Positions 34,622-47,613 of a DNA stretch of 64,000 nucleotides are shown here, piece after piece. Position 1 is the stretch's first letter. Every line of letters begins with the position of its first letter. Made by a program: the position numbers and the translations under genes. This DNA comes from Coix lacryma-jobi var. lacryma-jobi. Lineage: Eukaryota; Streptophyta; Magnoliopsida; Poales; Poaceae. Where the stretch lies: positions 178,602,725-178,666,724 of the forward strand of contig CM019824.1 of the NCBI GenBank assembly GCA_009763385.1, given 5' to 3'. The notes under the pieces were generated by a model. It was not told the origin of the DNA and made no database searches. It saw only the letters and a program-made list of their open reading frames with translations.

Positions 34622-35494
34622 TGTCTTGCACATATTTGTTTTCACCTAGAGACTTTAGACAAAAGTTTTGCCAAATATTGTGTGAGATTTCAAAATCTAT
34701 TTTGCATGCTTCTCTTATGTCCATAGCTATGTATTGCTTATATGAAATCTGGACATGACTGAAGTTTGTGTAGTATGCCTCACAAAGTTCTCTTGGAAAA
34801 GCTCTCTGTCCCCTCTGAAAATCATCGGTCGGTAGTACCTCCATCTGGGGCGGTAGTACCGACGTCGGTAGTACCGCCTCCCTATGGGCGGTAGTACCGA
34901 CCGGGTATGACCCAGTCATAAAAGCGCCGCGGTGAAACCGTTCTACCCTACCCAGTCAACCTCTTTTGACCGCAGTCGTTGCCTCCTTGCGCCGCCGCTC
35001 GTGCCCGTGCCCGTGCAGCCGCCGCGCCTTCTTCCTCTCCGATCTCCCTCCTCCTCCACCCAAATCCAAATCTCTCCGGTGGAAAGGTGCGTGGGAGCAA
35101 GGAGATCGTCTTGGTGGTGTTCTTGAAGCCCGAAGTTTCTTCCTTCATTGGATTTCGACCTCTTCTTCACGAGTAGCAAGGTACTAGGGTGTTCTTGCCT
35201 GATCTCTCAATGTACCTTGTTCTAGGTCGATTCCTTTGGTAGGATTGCTCTATCTAGTGTATAGATGCTTCTAGGATGTATGTTTTGCAACTTCATGGAC
35301 GATTTGTGTGATTGGATTGAAGAAAACCACACGCTGCAGTGCGGTCAGTAGTACCGACCCTCCTCGGGCGGTAGTACCGACCGCGCACAGTGAGGCGCTT
35401 TCCTCCCCGATTTTGATCGTCGTCTTTGCTACATCCTTTGAAGTTATCTTTCTATCTCCTTTGTCTCACTTCGGTCTATGCTATCTTGTTCTAG
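34622..35494 (+). repeat. Copia-2 internal region with second set of GGTAGTACC motifs
   Basis: This non-coding stretch separates pol from the third ORF. GGTAGTACC motif clusters occur at 34831-34902 and 35341-35383 and match the LTR array motif. No TATA box is obvious. Confidence 0.75.
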
Positions 35495-36273
35495 ATGTCG
35501 CATGGCAGGAGGCCCTCTTACCAGGCCGGAGATGATGATGAGGAAGAGTATGTGGCTTTGGGGCTTGGTGATGTGTAGCAGGGAGAGCCGCAGTGCCGCA
35601 ATCCCGGGCGTCGTGCTCGGGCCGGTGGGAGCAGCGAGAACATCACTCGACAGGTGCGTGGACATTTGTTCACGAGCCGTCGTAGTGTCGACGGAGGCAG
35701 GGGCAGAGGCAGTGGCCTTGGTGCTGGTGACAGCGGTGCAGGTGGGAGTGGTCATGTTGTTCCTCCACCTCCATCGCCTCCTGTCAGTGGTCCCCCAGGG
35801 CGTCTCCACAGCGTGATTGTGGGCGGAGTGGCTATGGGAGCCGAAGCTGAGCGAGAGGGTCGGTCCATCGATCCTCGTGTGGGACCTCATTCTCCTCCAA
35901 CATCCGGGTTGTTGCTTATCAACCGGGTGTTTCATATGCACCCTGAAGCTGGTGCTTTGATGTCTGCTCCCGCACATCTTGGAAATACCATGGACTACTC
36001 CGACAGGAACAAGGGAAACTTGTTGAGATCCTAGAGGTCAGAAAATCCATATCTTTTTATTCGGGATGATTCAGTGGACAGGAGGTTTTGGTCCTGGTTC
36101 CAGCAAGATTACTATGTGTCAGTCCTTTGGAGGGGCTTTTGTGCTAAGGGGCATCCTCCCCTCTTTGAGCATAAGCGGCTAGCAATCCGCTCATTGACAG
36201 ACAAGGATTCGGAAGAGATTCAGGCTTTGGTGCAGAGGTTGGAGGAATGGAGGATTCTGGGGTTAGTGTCTGG
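35495..36273 (+). pseudogene. Third ORF of copia-2, N-terminal part
   Basis: From the ATG at 35495 (MSHGRRPSYQAGDDDEEEY) the frame stays the same to about 36273, broken by TAG at 35576 and 36032. The N-terminus is acidic and Gly/Pro-rich. A domain around FWSWFQQDYYVSVLWRGF resembles a section of the copia-1 third ORF. The sequence then switches without warning to inverted copia-1 pol near 36274. Its C-terminal part lies at 43341-42359 on the minus strand, and a middle section appears to be missing. The function of such extra ORFs in Maximus/SIRE elements is not settled; some are called envelope-like. Confidence 0.7.
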
Positions 36274-37535
36274 TGCAAGGAGGATACGAATGGCTTCGAG
36301 TCTTGCAACCGGTGCAAAGGTCTCTCCAAAATCTAATCCTTCAACTTGAGAGAACCCCTTTGCCACTAGCCTTGCCTTGTTTCTAACAACCTTGCCTTGA
36401 TCATCTTGCTTGTTCCTAAACACCCATTTTGTTCCAATGACTCTTGCACCTTTTGGTCGCTCTTCAAGTGTCCAAACTTGGTTGCGGGTGAAGTTGTTTA
36501 GTTCTTCATGCATGGCATTCACCCAATCCGGATCACCTAGAGCTTCATCTACAATGGTAGGCTCAACAAGAGAAACAAAGGAGTGATGTTCCATAAATAA
36601 AGCAAGTTTTTGAGATTGAGTCATTACACCCCTTGTCGGACTCCCTATGATGAGATCTTGAGGATGAGCTTGTAGTAGAGGAGTAGTCCTTCGATCAACC
36701 ACTTGAGGGGTCGCTTGTGGAGCACCAACATCTTGAGCTTGTACCACCATTTGATCATGGGAGACATGAGTGTCTTCATTTGGATCTCTCCCATCTTTGT
36801 CATCATCATGTGGTACATTGGATGAGGATGGCTTGTCAATGACTTGCACATCATCATCATCATCTTTGGGCTTGATGGCTCCAACCGACATGTTCTTCAT
36901 TGCTTCCCTCAATGGTTCATCACCTACATCATCAAGATTCTCATGCTCCCCTTGAGAGCCATTAGATTCATCGAATTCCACATCATATGTTTCTTCTACC
37001 ATCCCGGTGGCATGGTTGAATACTCGATATGCTTTGGACTTCAATGAGTAACCAACAAGAAAAACCAATATCACATCGGCGTTGGAACTTCCCTAGGTGT
37101 TGGCGCTTCTTGTAGATGTAGCATTTGCACCCAAACACTTTAAAGAAGGATACATCCGGCTTCTTCTTGTTGAGTAGCTCATAGGGGGTCTTGCCAAGTA
37201 GACGATGGGGGAACAATCGGTTTGATGCATAGCAAGAGGTGTTGATTGCTTCCGCCCAAAATCTCTCCGGTGTAGAATACATATCTAGCATTGTCCTTGC
37301 TAGGGTGATTAGGGTCCGGTTCTTTCTCTCAACAACCCCATTTTGTTGTGGTGTGTAGGTTGCGGAGACTTCATGCTTGATCCCAACTTCATCACAATAT
37401 TCCTCAATATGGGTGTTGTCAAACTCTTTTCCGTTGTCACTCCTAATCTTCTTGATCTTCACATCAAATTCATTTTGAGCTCTCTTGGCAAACTTCTTGA
37501 ATGAAGGGGTTGCTTCGGATTTATCATGAAGAAAT
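36274..37535 (-). pseudogene. Inverted copy of copia-1 pol, integrase to early RT
   Basis: The minus strand from 37535 reads FLHDKSEATPSF, the D,D35E integrase second half (SDNGKEFDN, VVERKN) and early RT to EAIRIL, where it meets copia-2 sequence. It matches 57286-58545 on the plus strand with scattered differences. It shares the same frame change near the CDIGF codons (about 37070 here, about 57760 there). ATG starts in this copy are not meaningful. Confidence 0.88.
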
Positions 37536-37540
37536 AATAC

Positions 37541-39334
37541 TGTTGACACTGGTTATCTATCATAATTAAGGGATAAATAAATATGAAAAGGGGAAGAACT
37601 TGATCACCAAACAAAGGTTTAGGGTTTCAACTGACAATATTCCACGAGTTTTGGTGAGTTATGATTCTGCAGGGACTAAACCAGGAAATCAGCACCGATA
37701 GCTTCCCATAGAAGGAAACCGACGGGAGATAACGCAACCACCACATAAGGATTATTCTAGAAGACTCCAGAGGACGCAAGAAGACACCAGGAGGTCGACC
37801 ACCGCGAGAGGCCGACTGGTGGGACCGATCGGTCCCACCAGGTGACCAACCGGTCGCCCCCTGGGCCCGCTGGGTTCCGTCCTCTGCAAGCTATCTCCAC
37901 CGACCTTTAGGATGCATCTCGGCCGTACCTAGAGTCGGTTTGATCCAAGGGCCACGGTTCATTGCCCAGGGCTATATAAACAGCCCCTGACCCCCCTCTC
38001 CAGAGAATCAATCAGGGTTTGATCATTAGACATCATCAATCAGAGCTTCAGAAGGAGATCAATCGGAAGCCCTAGAACTTCATCTACCTAGATTAGTAGA
38101 TAGAATAGGATTAGAGGAGGCAAGCTTCGCTTGGATTCCTGATCTAGTCACGAGAAGGCTCGGTAAACCCAAGATCTTCTCTCTTGTATTAACATTATGG
38201 ATCTATTTTATAATTGCTCTTCTAGTTCATTATTGTTCTTAATTGCTTATGTTCTAGTTCATCGTCTAGTTCATGTTCATCGTCTAGTTCATCATCTGGT
38301 TCATAATCTTGTTCTAGTTCATGTTCTAGTTCGTACTTTAGTTCTTCTCGATGATCTAATTCATCTTATTGTTCATCATCGTGTTCTAGATAGCAATACA
38401 ATTGATATGATTAAGACATCAATGATTATATTCTTAGTTATAATGCTTATAGTCTGCTTTGATTATATATTTGGCATAGATAGTTCATCTTTATGTTTAT
38501 ATTCATGTTCGTATAGCGCTCATCTTAAAGTACAACGGGTGGGTGATAGATGTTGTGTAGGCGTGGTGCCTATACATTATTTATCTATGAATGCGTCCTA
38601 TGTTCCGGATAGAGTGGTAGATCACGGGTGTGACAGACCTGTTGAGTCCTCTGTATTCCACCTCCCGAATATAGTGTTCAGTATGGCTTAGTTAACTCAT
38701 GGTCTAAGGGTTACTTTGTTTGACACTTTTACTATGGAGTTTCCTCTTGATTATAAATATGATGTGACCTAGCCAATGATTGTCCAATATAATTGCACTA
38801 ATCAATGTATGCTATGACTTGTAATTAGAATAACTTAGGAAAGTTTCTCATTAATACCTGCTCTAATCATCACTTGCTAGTTAGTACTGTTCTAAGTTAT
38901 CCTTGATTGACCTGATCTCTGTTATCCTTTATCAATTATTTATCATATCATTTACTCTGTAACCTGATTCCTGTTTGAAGTAATTAGTGTGTTATCAGTC
39001 TTATTATAAGTGTGCCATATTAAATGTTGTTAAGTCCTTACAATGCCATCATATCTTGAATTGATTAGTCTCTAGGCTAAATATAAATAACGATACCTGA
39101 GACTAGCTTGGGTGAAATGCTTCTACAACGGGTGTGTTTATCCGTGCGCTTGCGGGTAAATATCTATCTTTAAATCTAATGCCCTGATATATTTGCATTG
39201 CTAGCTTCATGTTGGGGATGACAACTTGACGTTAAGTGGAGTTAGTAGTGTCCCGTACACTCTTTAGTGCTTTCACTAGTCTATTATTTTATGTGGCTCT
39301 CTTCTTAGATTGATTCCATTAAGGAGTGTCAAGA
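37541..39334 (+). mobile_element. Solo LTR of an Athila-like Ty3/gypsy element (1794 bp)
   Basis: TGTTGACACT to GTGTCAAGA (last bases mutated from CAACA). It is flanked by AATAC at 37536-37540 and 39335-39339. It matches the LTRs at 43342-50843 and 55492-57285 but lies in the opposite orientation. The TATA region TATATAAAC at about 37974 sits in an imperfect inverted repeat. Confidence 0.92.
38197..38691 (+). pseudogene. LTR-encoded ORF, truncated by TAG
   Basis: An ORF starts about 220 bp downstream of the LTR TATA box. It encodes Leu/Val/His repeats from a degenerate TCTAGTTCAT tandem repeat, then a hydrophobic segment (IIFLVIMLIVCFDYIFGI) that could span a membrane. It stops at 38689 (TAG) where the copy at 56054-56629 has CAG and continues 27 residues. 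Whether it is translated is unknown. Confidence 0.45.
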
Positions 39335-39861
39335 AATACCCAAGTGTATCTAGAGTAGTCATCAACAATCACTAGGCAATAGAGATTTTCTCCCAAGCTT
39401 GCATATGTTGTTGGTCCAAATAGATCCATATGAAGTAGCTCCAACTCTCTTGATGTTGATACAAAGGCTTTGGTTGGATGAGTGTTTGCAACTTGCTTGC
39501 CGGCTTGACATGCACTACACAATTTGTCCTTCTCAAATTTGACATCCTTCAAGCCCCTAACCAAATCCTTCTTCAATAGCTTGTTGAGAGTGTTCATCCC
39601 CACATGAGCCAATCTTCTATGTCATAGCCAACCAAGTGATTGCTTAGTGAACAAACATGTCTTCAAGTTGGCATCTTTGGAGGAGAAATCCACTAAGTAG
39701 AGATTGTTGTATCTAAAGCCTTTGAAGATCACTTGTGTATCATCTTTCTTGGTCACAACTACTTCTTTGTCGGTGAACAAACATTGAAAGCCAAGATCAC
39801 AAAGTTGCCCAACGGATAGCAAGTTGAAGCTCAAGGATGCAACAAGAAGTACATTGGAGAT
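39335..39861 (-). pseudogene. Inverted copia-1 pol, protease end to integrase start
   Basis: The minus strand from 39861 continues exactly where the fragment at 26946 stopped (duplication ATCTC, then NVLLVASLSFNLLSVGQL). It runs through the HHCC region (CSACQAGKQ) to DDYSRYTWV, where the solo LTR begins. A TGA near 39620 interrupts it in place of an expected Trp. Confidence 0.88.
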
Positions 39862-41783
39862 TGAAAGGATCAAATCGGCCTAGAGGGGGTGAATAGGTGA
39901 TTTTTAACAATCTGAAACTTTACAAACTAAGAGATGTAGTTAGATAACAACCGGAGAGGCCGATTTGTTTGGGTAGGTACTACCGGGTGTAAAACACCGG
40001 TACTACCGACACAAACAAACGACACAACCGGGGATCCTAAAAGGAACTACAAATCCGATGTATGTGAACTTATGAAAGTAATACAAGAATCTAGTCCCAC
40101 TTTCCTAAGTATGACAGATAGTAATTCTACTCTTACCGAGCCTTGGTTGCTTCACTTGATGTAGATCGAGCCTTCCCAACCTAAAAGGGAGTTAGGGATA
40201 GGAAGAACACGAAGAACACAACAACAAGCGTAATATACAAAGTAGAGACAACAACAATCACACGGGACACGCGATTTATCCCGAGGTTCGGCCAATCCAC
40301 TAAGGAGTGCCTACGTCCTCGTTGTTGAGGTGACCACAAAGGTCGGAGTCTATTTCACCTCCTTGCCTCACTCAAGCAACCACAAAGGCTACTCGAGTTT
40401 CTCCACTAGAAATCACAGGGGTAATACAAACACTTCGGGGAGCCCTCACAAGTGAATTAATAAGGGCTACCACGAAGAACACCTTACCGGCTAGAGCTCA
40501 AAGAGCTCAAGAGTAATAGACACAAATCAAGCCGGCTAGATGGAAACCAAGTGCTCAAGTCATAGATTGAAGCTTCTCACTCTCTAATCTCTCTTCCCTA
40601 GCTCAAATCTTGCAAGTGAGTGAATCTAGGAGCAAAGGGGGAGAGAGAGGGGAGTAGGCAATGCTTGGAGAGAGCTTTGTCTGAAAGTAGGTCACAATAA
40701 ATGAATGGAATCAGTGAGTAACCGTCAAAAGTCAAGTGGAGGGCTATAAATAGTCCCCCAGTCTCGAGGCTGGTCGGTAGTACCGACCAGTCACTGACCA
40801 GACACTAACGGTCACTCAGATCTGAATCTAACCAAAAAGTCAGCTACCGACCGCAGGGCGGTACCACCGAGGGGCGGTAGTACCAGCCCTATGGCGGTAC
40901 TACTGCCAGGCCAAAACGGCCGCGAACAGAGAGCTTCGCAGTTAAGGACTTGGTCCCTCGGTTACTACCGACCAGGGTTGGTACCACCGAGGGTCGGTAG
41001 TACCGCCATAGGCCGGTACTACCGCTAAGTCAAAAATGCATCAGTCCAGAGAGCCCTGCAAACTTGGTTACAACCGGCCTGGGTCGGTACCACCGGGGGC
41101 GGTAGTATCGGCCCAATGGCGGTACTACCGCCAGGCCATTTTTGATCAACACAGTGAGCTTCGCAAATCTGCCTTTCTACCGACCAGGGTCGGTACCACC
41201 GAGGGTCGGTAGTACCGGCCCTATAGCGATACTACCGCCAAGTCATTTTGAATCTACACAGAGAAGGTTGCAAAACTGACTTGCTACCGACCAGGGTCGG
41301 TACCACCGGGGCGGTAGTACCGACCCTATAGCGGTACTACCGCTAGGCCATTTTCGAGCCAACACAGAGAGGGTGTTTTGAGCACTGAGCGGTGAAGCCA
41401 CGGGCGGTACTATCGACCACCCATGGGCGGTACTACCGCCCGCACAGAAAACCCTCCATGTGTCCGGTTTTGTGCGGTGTCTCTCAAGCAAACTATAGTT
41501 AGTCGATTTGAGCACTTTTCTCCACATCTAGCCAACATAAATTGTGGCCCTCTTGATAGTCCGGCTTACCTATAACTCAAGTTTAAAATTGAAATTTTAA
41601 ACTACCACTTGAGCTAGGCATCTTTATGTCCAAATGTGTCCAAACGTGCTTTGTTCACGAGATCATACCATTTCAAATCTTTCTAGGACTAACATCTGCA
41701 TACATGCTTTTATAAACCGGTTAGTCCCTAATTTGATTGTCATTAATTAGCCAAAACCCACATTGGGGGCGAATGCACTTACA
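39862..41783 (-). repeat. 3' LTR of copia-2, inverted (1922 bp)
   Basis: On the minus strand it starts TGTAAGTGC at 41783 and ends CCTTTCA at 39862, followed by ATCTC. The GGTAGTACC array lies at about 40762-41440. Confidence 0.92.
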
Positions 41784-41797
41784 AACTCCCCCTTTTT
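41784..41797 (-). other. Polypurine tract of copia-2
   Basis: The minus strand reads AAAAAGGGGGAGTT directly before the 3' LTR. The 41798-42358 interval between it and the third ORF stop is AT-rich and non-coding. Confidence 0.85.
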
Positions 41798-42358
41798 GGT
41801 AATTGATGACAACCAACTTAGGCTTACAATAAGGATAGAAAGAATTGAAGCTTTTGAATTCCAAAATTTAGTTCGAGCTCCCCCTTAGTGTATGCTTTGG
41901 ATATGAATTTCAAACCTTGACTTAAGCAAGGTTGCATACATAAGAATAAGAGCTCCCCCTAAATTTTGCAATCCGTGGGGTGCCTAAGTGTGTGAGACAA
42001 CATCATATAAAACATTTGTGATGCATAAGTAGTATGACATGGTGATTCACATAACAATGTAATAAGAAATGCGAATGGCTATGGAAAAAAGAAAAGGACT
42101 CAAATCACATAGCCATATCGAAAACAACAATCACCAACCAAGACATGAGCATAAATATAGAGGATGAACCATACATGAATATAACATTAAGCACAAATGT
42201 TTACATCCTCATCATCACAAATAAAAGGTAGCATGACGACACTTAGTTCTCAAAGATTAACCTTCTCTCACAAAGCAAGCTATTACATCAAGAAAAGCCT
42301 AACACTCCCCCTTTGTCAACAAATGCCAAAAGGGGTAGGCCAATATAAGCAAAAGAAA

Positions 42359-43341
42359 CTAGTAATAGCCACTGGAAGAGCCACCAAGGTCACCACCATA
42401 GCCACCAAAAAGAGAGGAATACACGCTGGCGCCAACATCACCACCTGGGAACGACGACGATGGAGCGGAGGAAGGATCCAGCGGAGGGGAAGGGTCGCGG
42501 AAGCCACCACTTCCAGCTGGATCGGCGTCGAGGGCAGCAGAGCCCATGTAGGAGCCGCCACCACCACCTTGATATGATGTGGATCCGCCCGGAAAGGACG
42601 AACCCACACCATAATCAGGGAAGAAAGGAGGAGGCTGGTACGAGGGCAGCGGCTGAAAAGGCTGAAACATCTCAGAGGAGAAGATCCCAGCCTCATCACT
42701 ACCTTGCTGCTGCTGTTGTGGCTGCTGGCCACCATCGTCATCATCATCATCATCATCATCGTCACGCCTGGGCTGAGCATCATACTCAGCGAAGGGATCT
42801 GGAAAGGGTCGGGGCGGCGAACACGGAGGTAGACGGAGGTGCTCACGCACCTCATGATGATGCCGCTCGTCGCGCTCGGCCCTGTAGCACATCCACTGGA
42901 AAAACTTGCTGAGAGCGTAGCGAACACCACCACTCCTACGCCTCTCACGACGCGGAGGAGGAGCGGTAGCAGGAGGCACCTCCTCACGAGCCTGCTCTGG
43001 GCCATGTGCCTCGCCAGGAGCTGCTGCTGCAGCTGGAATGTCACCACCTTCATCAACCTTTTCCTTGCCCGCAGAACTCGTTGAAGAGAACTTGCGAACA
43101 CTGTACTCCTTCACGGTCCGATCATACTCGAAGGTGGCTCCAACCACATGCTCAATGACGTGCATCAGATATGGAGCGTAGGGCAGGTTCTTGTGAGGGT
43201 CATTGTACACATCTGAGATCTTCTGCCAGAGAAAGTGTGAAATACTGAACCATCCATCTGGCCGAGCAAACTGAACAAGGACCTTGGGAGCATCATCTCT
43301 CAAATTATCATTGTCTCCAACTTTAGGGTCCAGGGTAAGGC
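42359..43341 (-). pseudogene. Third ORF of copia-2, C-terminal part
   Basis: It reads on the minus strand from 43341 (LTLDPKVGDNDN) to a stop at 42359, uninterrupted. A folded-looking segment around LPYAPYLMHVIEHVVGATF corresponds to LPYAHWISYILWKVAATTG in the copia-1 third ORF. A low-complexity tail follows with an Asp run (from a GAT microsatellite), a Gln run and Gly/Ser/Tyr-rich repeats. Its upstream end is cut exactly at the Athila-like LTR. It belongs with 35495-36273 as one ORF split by the inversion. Confidence 0.72.
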
Positions 43342-44415
43342 TGTTGACACTCCTTAATGGAATCACTCTAAGAAGAGAGCCACATAAAATAATAGACTAG
43401 TGAAAGCACTAAAGAGTGTACGGGACACTACTAACTCCACTTAACGTCAAGTTGTCATCCCCAACATGAAGCTAGCAATGCAAATATATCAGGGCACTGG
43501 ATTTAAAGATAGATATTTACCCGCAAGCGCACAGATAAACACACCCATTGTAGAAGCATTTCACCCAAGCTAGTCTCAGGTATCGTTATTTATATTTAGC
43601 CTAGAGACTAATCAATTCAAGATATGATGGCATTGTAAGGACTTAACAGCATTTAATATGGCACGCTTATAATAAGACTGATAACACACTAATTACTTCA
43701 AACAGGAATCAGGTTACAGAGTAAATGATATGATAAATAATTGATAAAGGATAACAGAGATCAGATCAATCAAGGATAACTTAGAACAGTACTAACTAGC
43801 AAGTGATGATTAGAGCAGGTATTAATGAGAAACATTCCTAAGTTATTCTAATTACAAGTCATAGCATACATTGATTAGTGCAATTATATTGGGCAATCAT
43901 TGGCTAGGTCACATCATATTTATAATCAAGAGGCAACTCCATAGTAAAAGTGTTAAACAAAGTAACCCTTAGACCATGAGTTAACTGAGCCATACTGAAC
44001 ACTATATTCGGGAGGTGGAATATAGAGGACTCAACAGGTCTGTCACACCCGTGATCTACCACTATATCCAGAACATAGGACGCATTCGCAGATAAATAAT
44101 GTATAGGCACCACGCCTACACAGCATCTATCACCCACCCGTTGTACTTTAAGATGAGCGTTATACGAACATGAATATAAACATAAAGATGAACTATCTAT
44201 GCCAAATATATAATCAAAGCAGACTATAAGCATTATAACTAAGAATATAATCATTGATGTCTTAATCATATCAGTTGTATTGCTATCTAGAACACGATGA
44301 TGAACAATAAGATGAATTAGATCATCGAGAAGAACTAAAGTACGGACTAGAACATGAACTAGAACAAGATTATGAACCAGATGATAGACTAGATGATGAA
44401 CATGAACTAGACGAT

Positions 44416-47400
44416 TATCACACCCTGAAATTTGTGTTTCTTAAATTAGAGCTAAAATGTTTAAATTATGAATTTTTGTGCTCATAAAATATAGGGAAAT
44501 AAAATTTTTCTCTAAATTAAAATTTATCCTAGGGTTTTAGAAACATGTTTGTGCATTCATGTTGGTGCATTTGAGTTTTTGGGATGTGTGGTTTTTGCTA
44601 AAATTCAATTTGAGCTCAAAATGGTTTAGAAATGATTTAAAAACAAATTTCATAGAAAAGGGTTTTGGAAGTAAAGACTTTTTGTTTTACAAAAGTTTGG
44701 AAAATTTTAAAGTTTTAAAAACTTGTTGTTTCTTCCAAAGATTCAAAATCAAAAGTTTAAAAGGAATTCAAATCTGGTTTTGAAAATGATTTAAAAAGGT
44801 TTTGGAAATAAAAAGAAAAGGCAAGAAACCCTCACCCCACCCTCCTCTCCTATCTGGCCCAAGCAAGCCCAGCTCGCCTCCTCTTGTTTTGGCCCGAAGG
44901 CCATCCTCCTCCTTCCCGCTGCAGGCCCGGTGGCCAGCCGGCCTTGGCTCCGGCCCGCACCCTCCCTTCAGCTCGGCCCGCACTCCTTGCTCTTGAGCCG
45001 AAGCCAGCCCACGGCCCAGTCGGCCTCCACGCCGAATGCGTTTGCAAGCCCAAGCTTGCACTCCCGCATCCTCCTCCCGCTGACAACCGTCCTCACTCTT
45101 TCTCTCGCTGATGAACGGGACCCGCATGTCAGTACCATCCTCCTCCTCCCGTAACCACAGCGGACTCCTCCGCCGAGTCCGTCTCCGCTTCCTCTACGCC
45201 TTCCGCCTACCTTACCGACCAAGCCGAACCCCCTATAAAGCTTGCCCGTCCTCGCCGCCTCTCCTCTTTCGAAAATCCGAGTTCCTCGTGCCCTAGTTCG
45301 ACCAAGCCGCAAGCTCCGCCGCCCGCTTAGATTCCGTTGCCGTCAACTCAAACGCCTCGACGAGTTCTAGCCGTCGCAAGGTTCCTATCTAGCTTCGTCT
45401 TGGTCACGCGAAGCCATTGCACTTTTTTTTCCGCATCTGTTTTATCATGGTTTTGCACTAACCCGAGCTCGCCATCGACCGCAGAGCCCCTGTTTCCGCC
45501 TCGTCGCAAAATTCGTCGTCACCAAGGCCTCGTCGACGATCTTTTCTTGCCTGGTGAGACCCCCTTGATTTCCTCTTTCGATTGGACCAATTCCAGAGGT
45601 CTCTAACGCACATAGCCCGACTCTGAGTACGCGCCGCCGCCTTCCGGCGATGGCGCCGCCGCAAGCCGTCGTGGCCTCTGTTTCACCGGCGGGAAGCACC
45701 GCTCTGTTCTCCCCTTCTAATCTCCATCATCCGTTCCCGATCCAACGGCTCAGATCGCTTCATACCCCTTCGTCCTCCCGTTTTGCAAAAGAGACCCCTA
45801 AGTTTTTATGGCCCAACCCGCAGTCCAAACGGCCCTGTGCATTGAGTCTGTGGAATCTTCCTTCAAAGCCCCTGCGTTTTCTCTCTATCGAGGCGCAGTC
45901 CTGCCGAAACTCAGTTTTCGTTTTATTTATTTAAATTTGCAAATTCGAGTTTGATTTATTTACAGTTTTGCCACTGATTTCAAATGCCTATAACTTCTTT
46001 GTTTTAACTCCGATTTAGTCCGTTCAACATGCGTTAGATTCGTTTCGAAAAGTTCTTTCAAAATATATAATTTTCACCACTGTTTTCTGTAATTAAAATT
46101 TGAGTTAAATCTAATCTAGTAATTAGTGTATTTAATCTTGTTTAGTTCATATCTTTTCCGTTAAAACTCCGTTTAGCGTGATTTTCGCGTCTGTGTGTTC
46201 GTAGCTAATCGTAGATCAGTTTTCAAAACTCTTTATTTATTTATTTATTTATTGGTGTATTGTTCTAATTATAGGCTTTGTTTTGCTTTGCATGATTGCT
46301 TTTGGATGTATGTGTGGTGCTCTATGATTGTATGTCCAGTCTGTGAGTTTACGTTGGTGACCAAGAGGAAGAGATCGTGATCAAGAGTCAACCTTTGGAA
46401 GTCTACGAGTCAACAGAAGAAGGATCTTGAGTTTAAGGCAAGTATAGCATGGGATCCTCCTTGATGTCCTAATAACCTTAATTCACCATAACTTTCATAT
46501 TGCATGTGTCTACCTTGATGCCTATATAGATTTATCCTAGATGTTTGATCTTGTACCTTGATAACCATGGGTATGCATTGGATAGCTTCATGCTAGTGCT
46601 CAACTTAAACTATGATCATGTAAATTTGTTTTAATGTTATATGAGATGAGACATGTTAAAATATGACTTTTATAGCAACATGGTTTAGGAACTGCTATAA
46701 GGGATCACCCGGGACAACAGTGCAACCATGGGAGTTATATGGCTCTGACCTTAGCTCAGTATAAGGATCTTTTCTAGCTTGTTAGTGGTTACCCGAAAGG
46801 GCGCATAAGGCGCTTGACGAGCTGGATTTAGGGCGGCTTCTTTCTCCTTGCCTGCGTTGCCGCAAGGTTGAGAGACCCTTCTTCCCCTTGCCTTAAGACC
46901 TAGCGGCCCTAACTTGTTAGACGAACCTTTGAAAGGCTGCGCAGTGAACCCTGCCGTGCACCTTGGGAGTGTAACGTGGGCCTTGCAAACCCCGGCATAT
47001 GGGAATCACTACTCATCGGGTAAAGTGTACAACCTCTGCAGAGTGTAAAACTGATATATCAGCCGTGCTCACGGTTACGAGCGACATGGAATTCTTATGG
47101 TATAGTTGTTGCTATAAATAATGGTAATAATGATGATGATATTTATTCAATGGATACATGTTTATTTGATCATATGTTTAAATTGGGATGGTTATACTTT
47201 GATGCTACTTAATGCTAAAATTATGCCAACTAAAAGCTAATGCAGTTAAACCAGTGTCAGCCTTTTGAGCCTCATGAACCCCATGTTATATTTGTTAAGT
47301 ACGAGATGTACTTATGCTTGTTTTACTTTTCAACACTTTGGAAAAATCCCGGATGGGTACCAGACTGCAAGAGTTGGAGAAGTTAGGCTTGTGATCAACC

Positions 47401-47613
47401 AGTCAGTTGTCCCTGTGAAGTTGGTGTCTCCATCTGAAGATCGGAGTGTCTTTCCGCTGTCTGCTCTTTAAGGTTATGTCCTTTGTTATATATACGTTAT
47501 ATATGAGCATTGTCTTTTGATATTACCCTTTATTTGTGACTATATGTGAGATTTGACTTCCTGGGCTCACATATGGTGTATACCTGGTTTTGTTCTTAAA
47601 ACCGGGTGTGACA
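44416..47613 (+). mobile_element. Solo LTR of a large Ty3/gypsy element (3198 bp)
   Basis: It starts TATCACACCC (normally TGTCACACCC) and ends GGGTGTGACA. The duplication ACGAT is at 44411-44415 and 47614-47618. A TATAAAG box is at 45234-45240. The length and TGTCACACCC terminus fit Del/Tekay-like chromoviruses, which is an inference. Short open frames in its GC-rich middle (44802-45934) are not supported as genes. Confidence 0.85.

Larger units (their letters stand above)
26947..43341 (+). mobile_element. Copia-2: Maximus/SIRE-like element nested in copia-1, 3' part inverted
   Basis: 5' LTR, gag, pol and the first part of a third ORF run on the plus strand to about 36273. The rest of that ORF (43341-42359), the polypurine tract and the 3' LTR (41783-39862) are on the minus strand. 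ATCTC precedes the 5' LTR (26942-26946) and follows the inverted 3' LTR (39861-39857 on the minus strand), so both ends belong to one insertion that was later inverted. Confidence 0.85.

Noticed and set aside
42716..42775. Asp-run microsatellite as a possible functional acidic domain
   Set aside because: It is a GAT/ATC trinucleotide repeat within the low-complexity tail of the copia-2 third ORF, most simply explained by slippage.
44802..45934. Several overlapping open frames in the 3.2-kb solo LTR
   Set aside because: They arise from GC-rich LTR sequence, overlap on both strands and show no domain.
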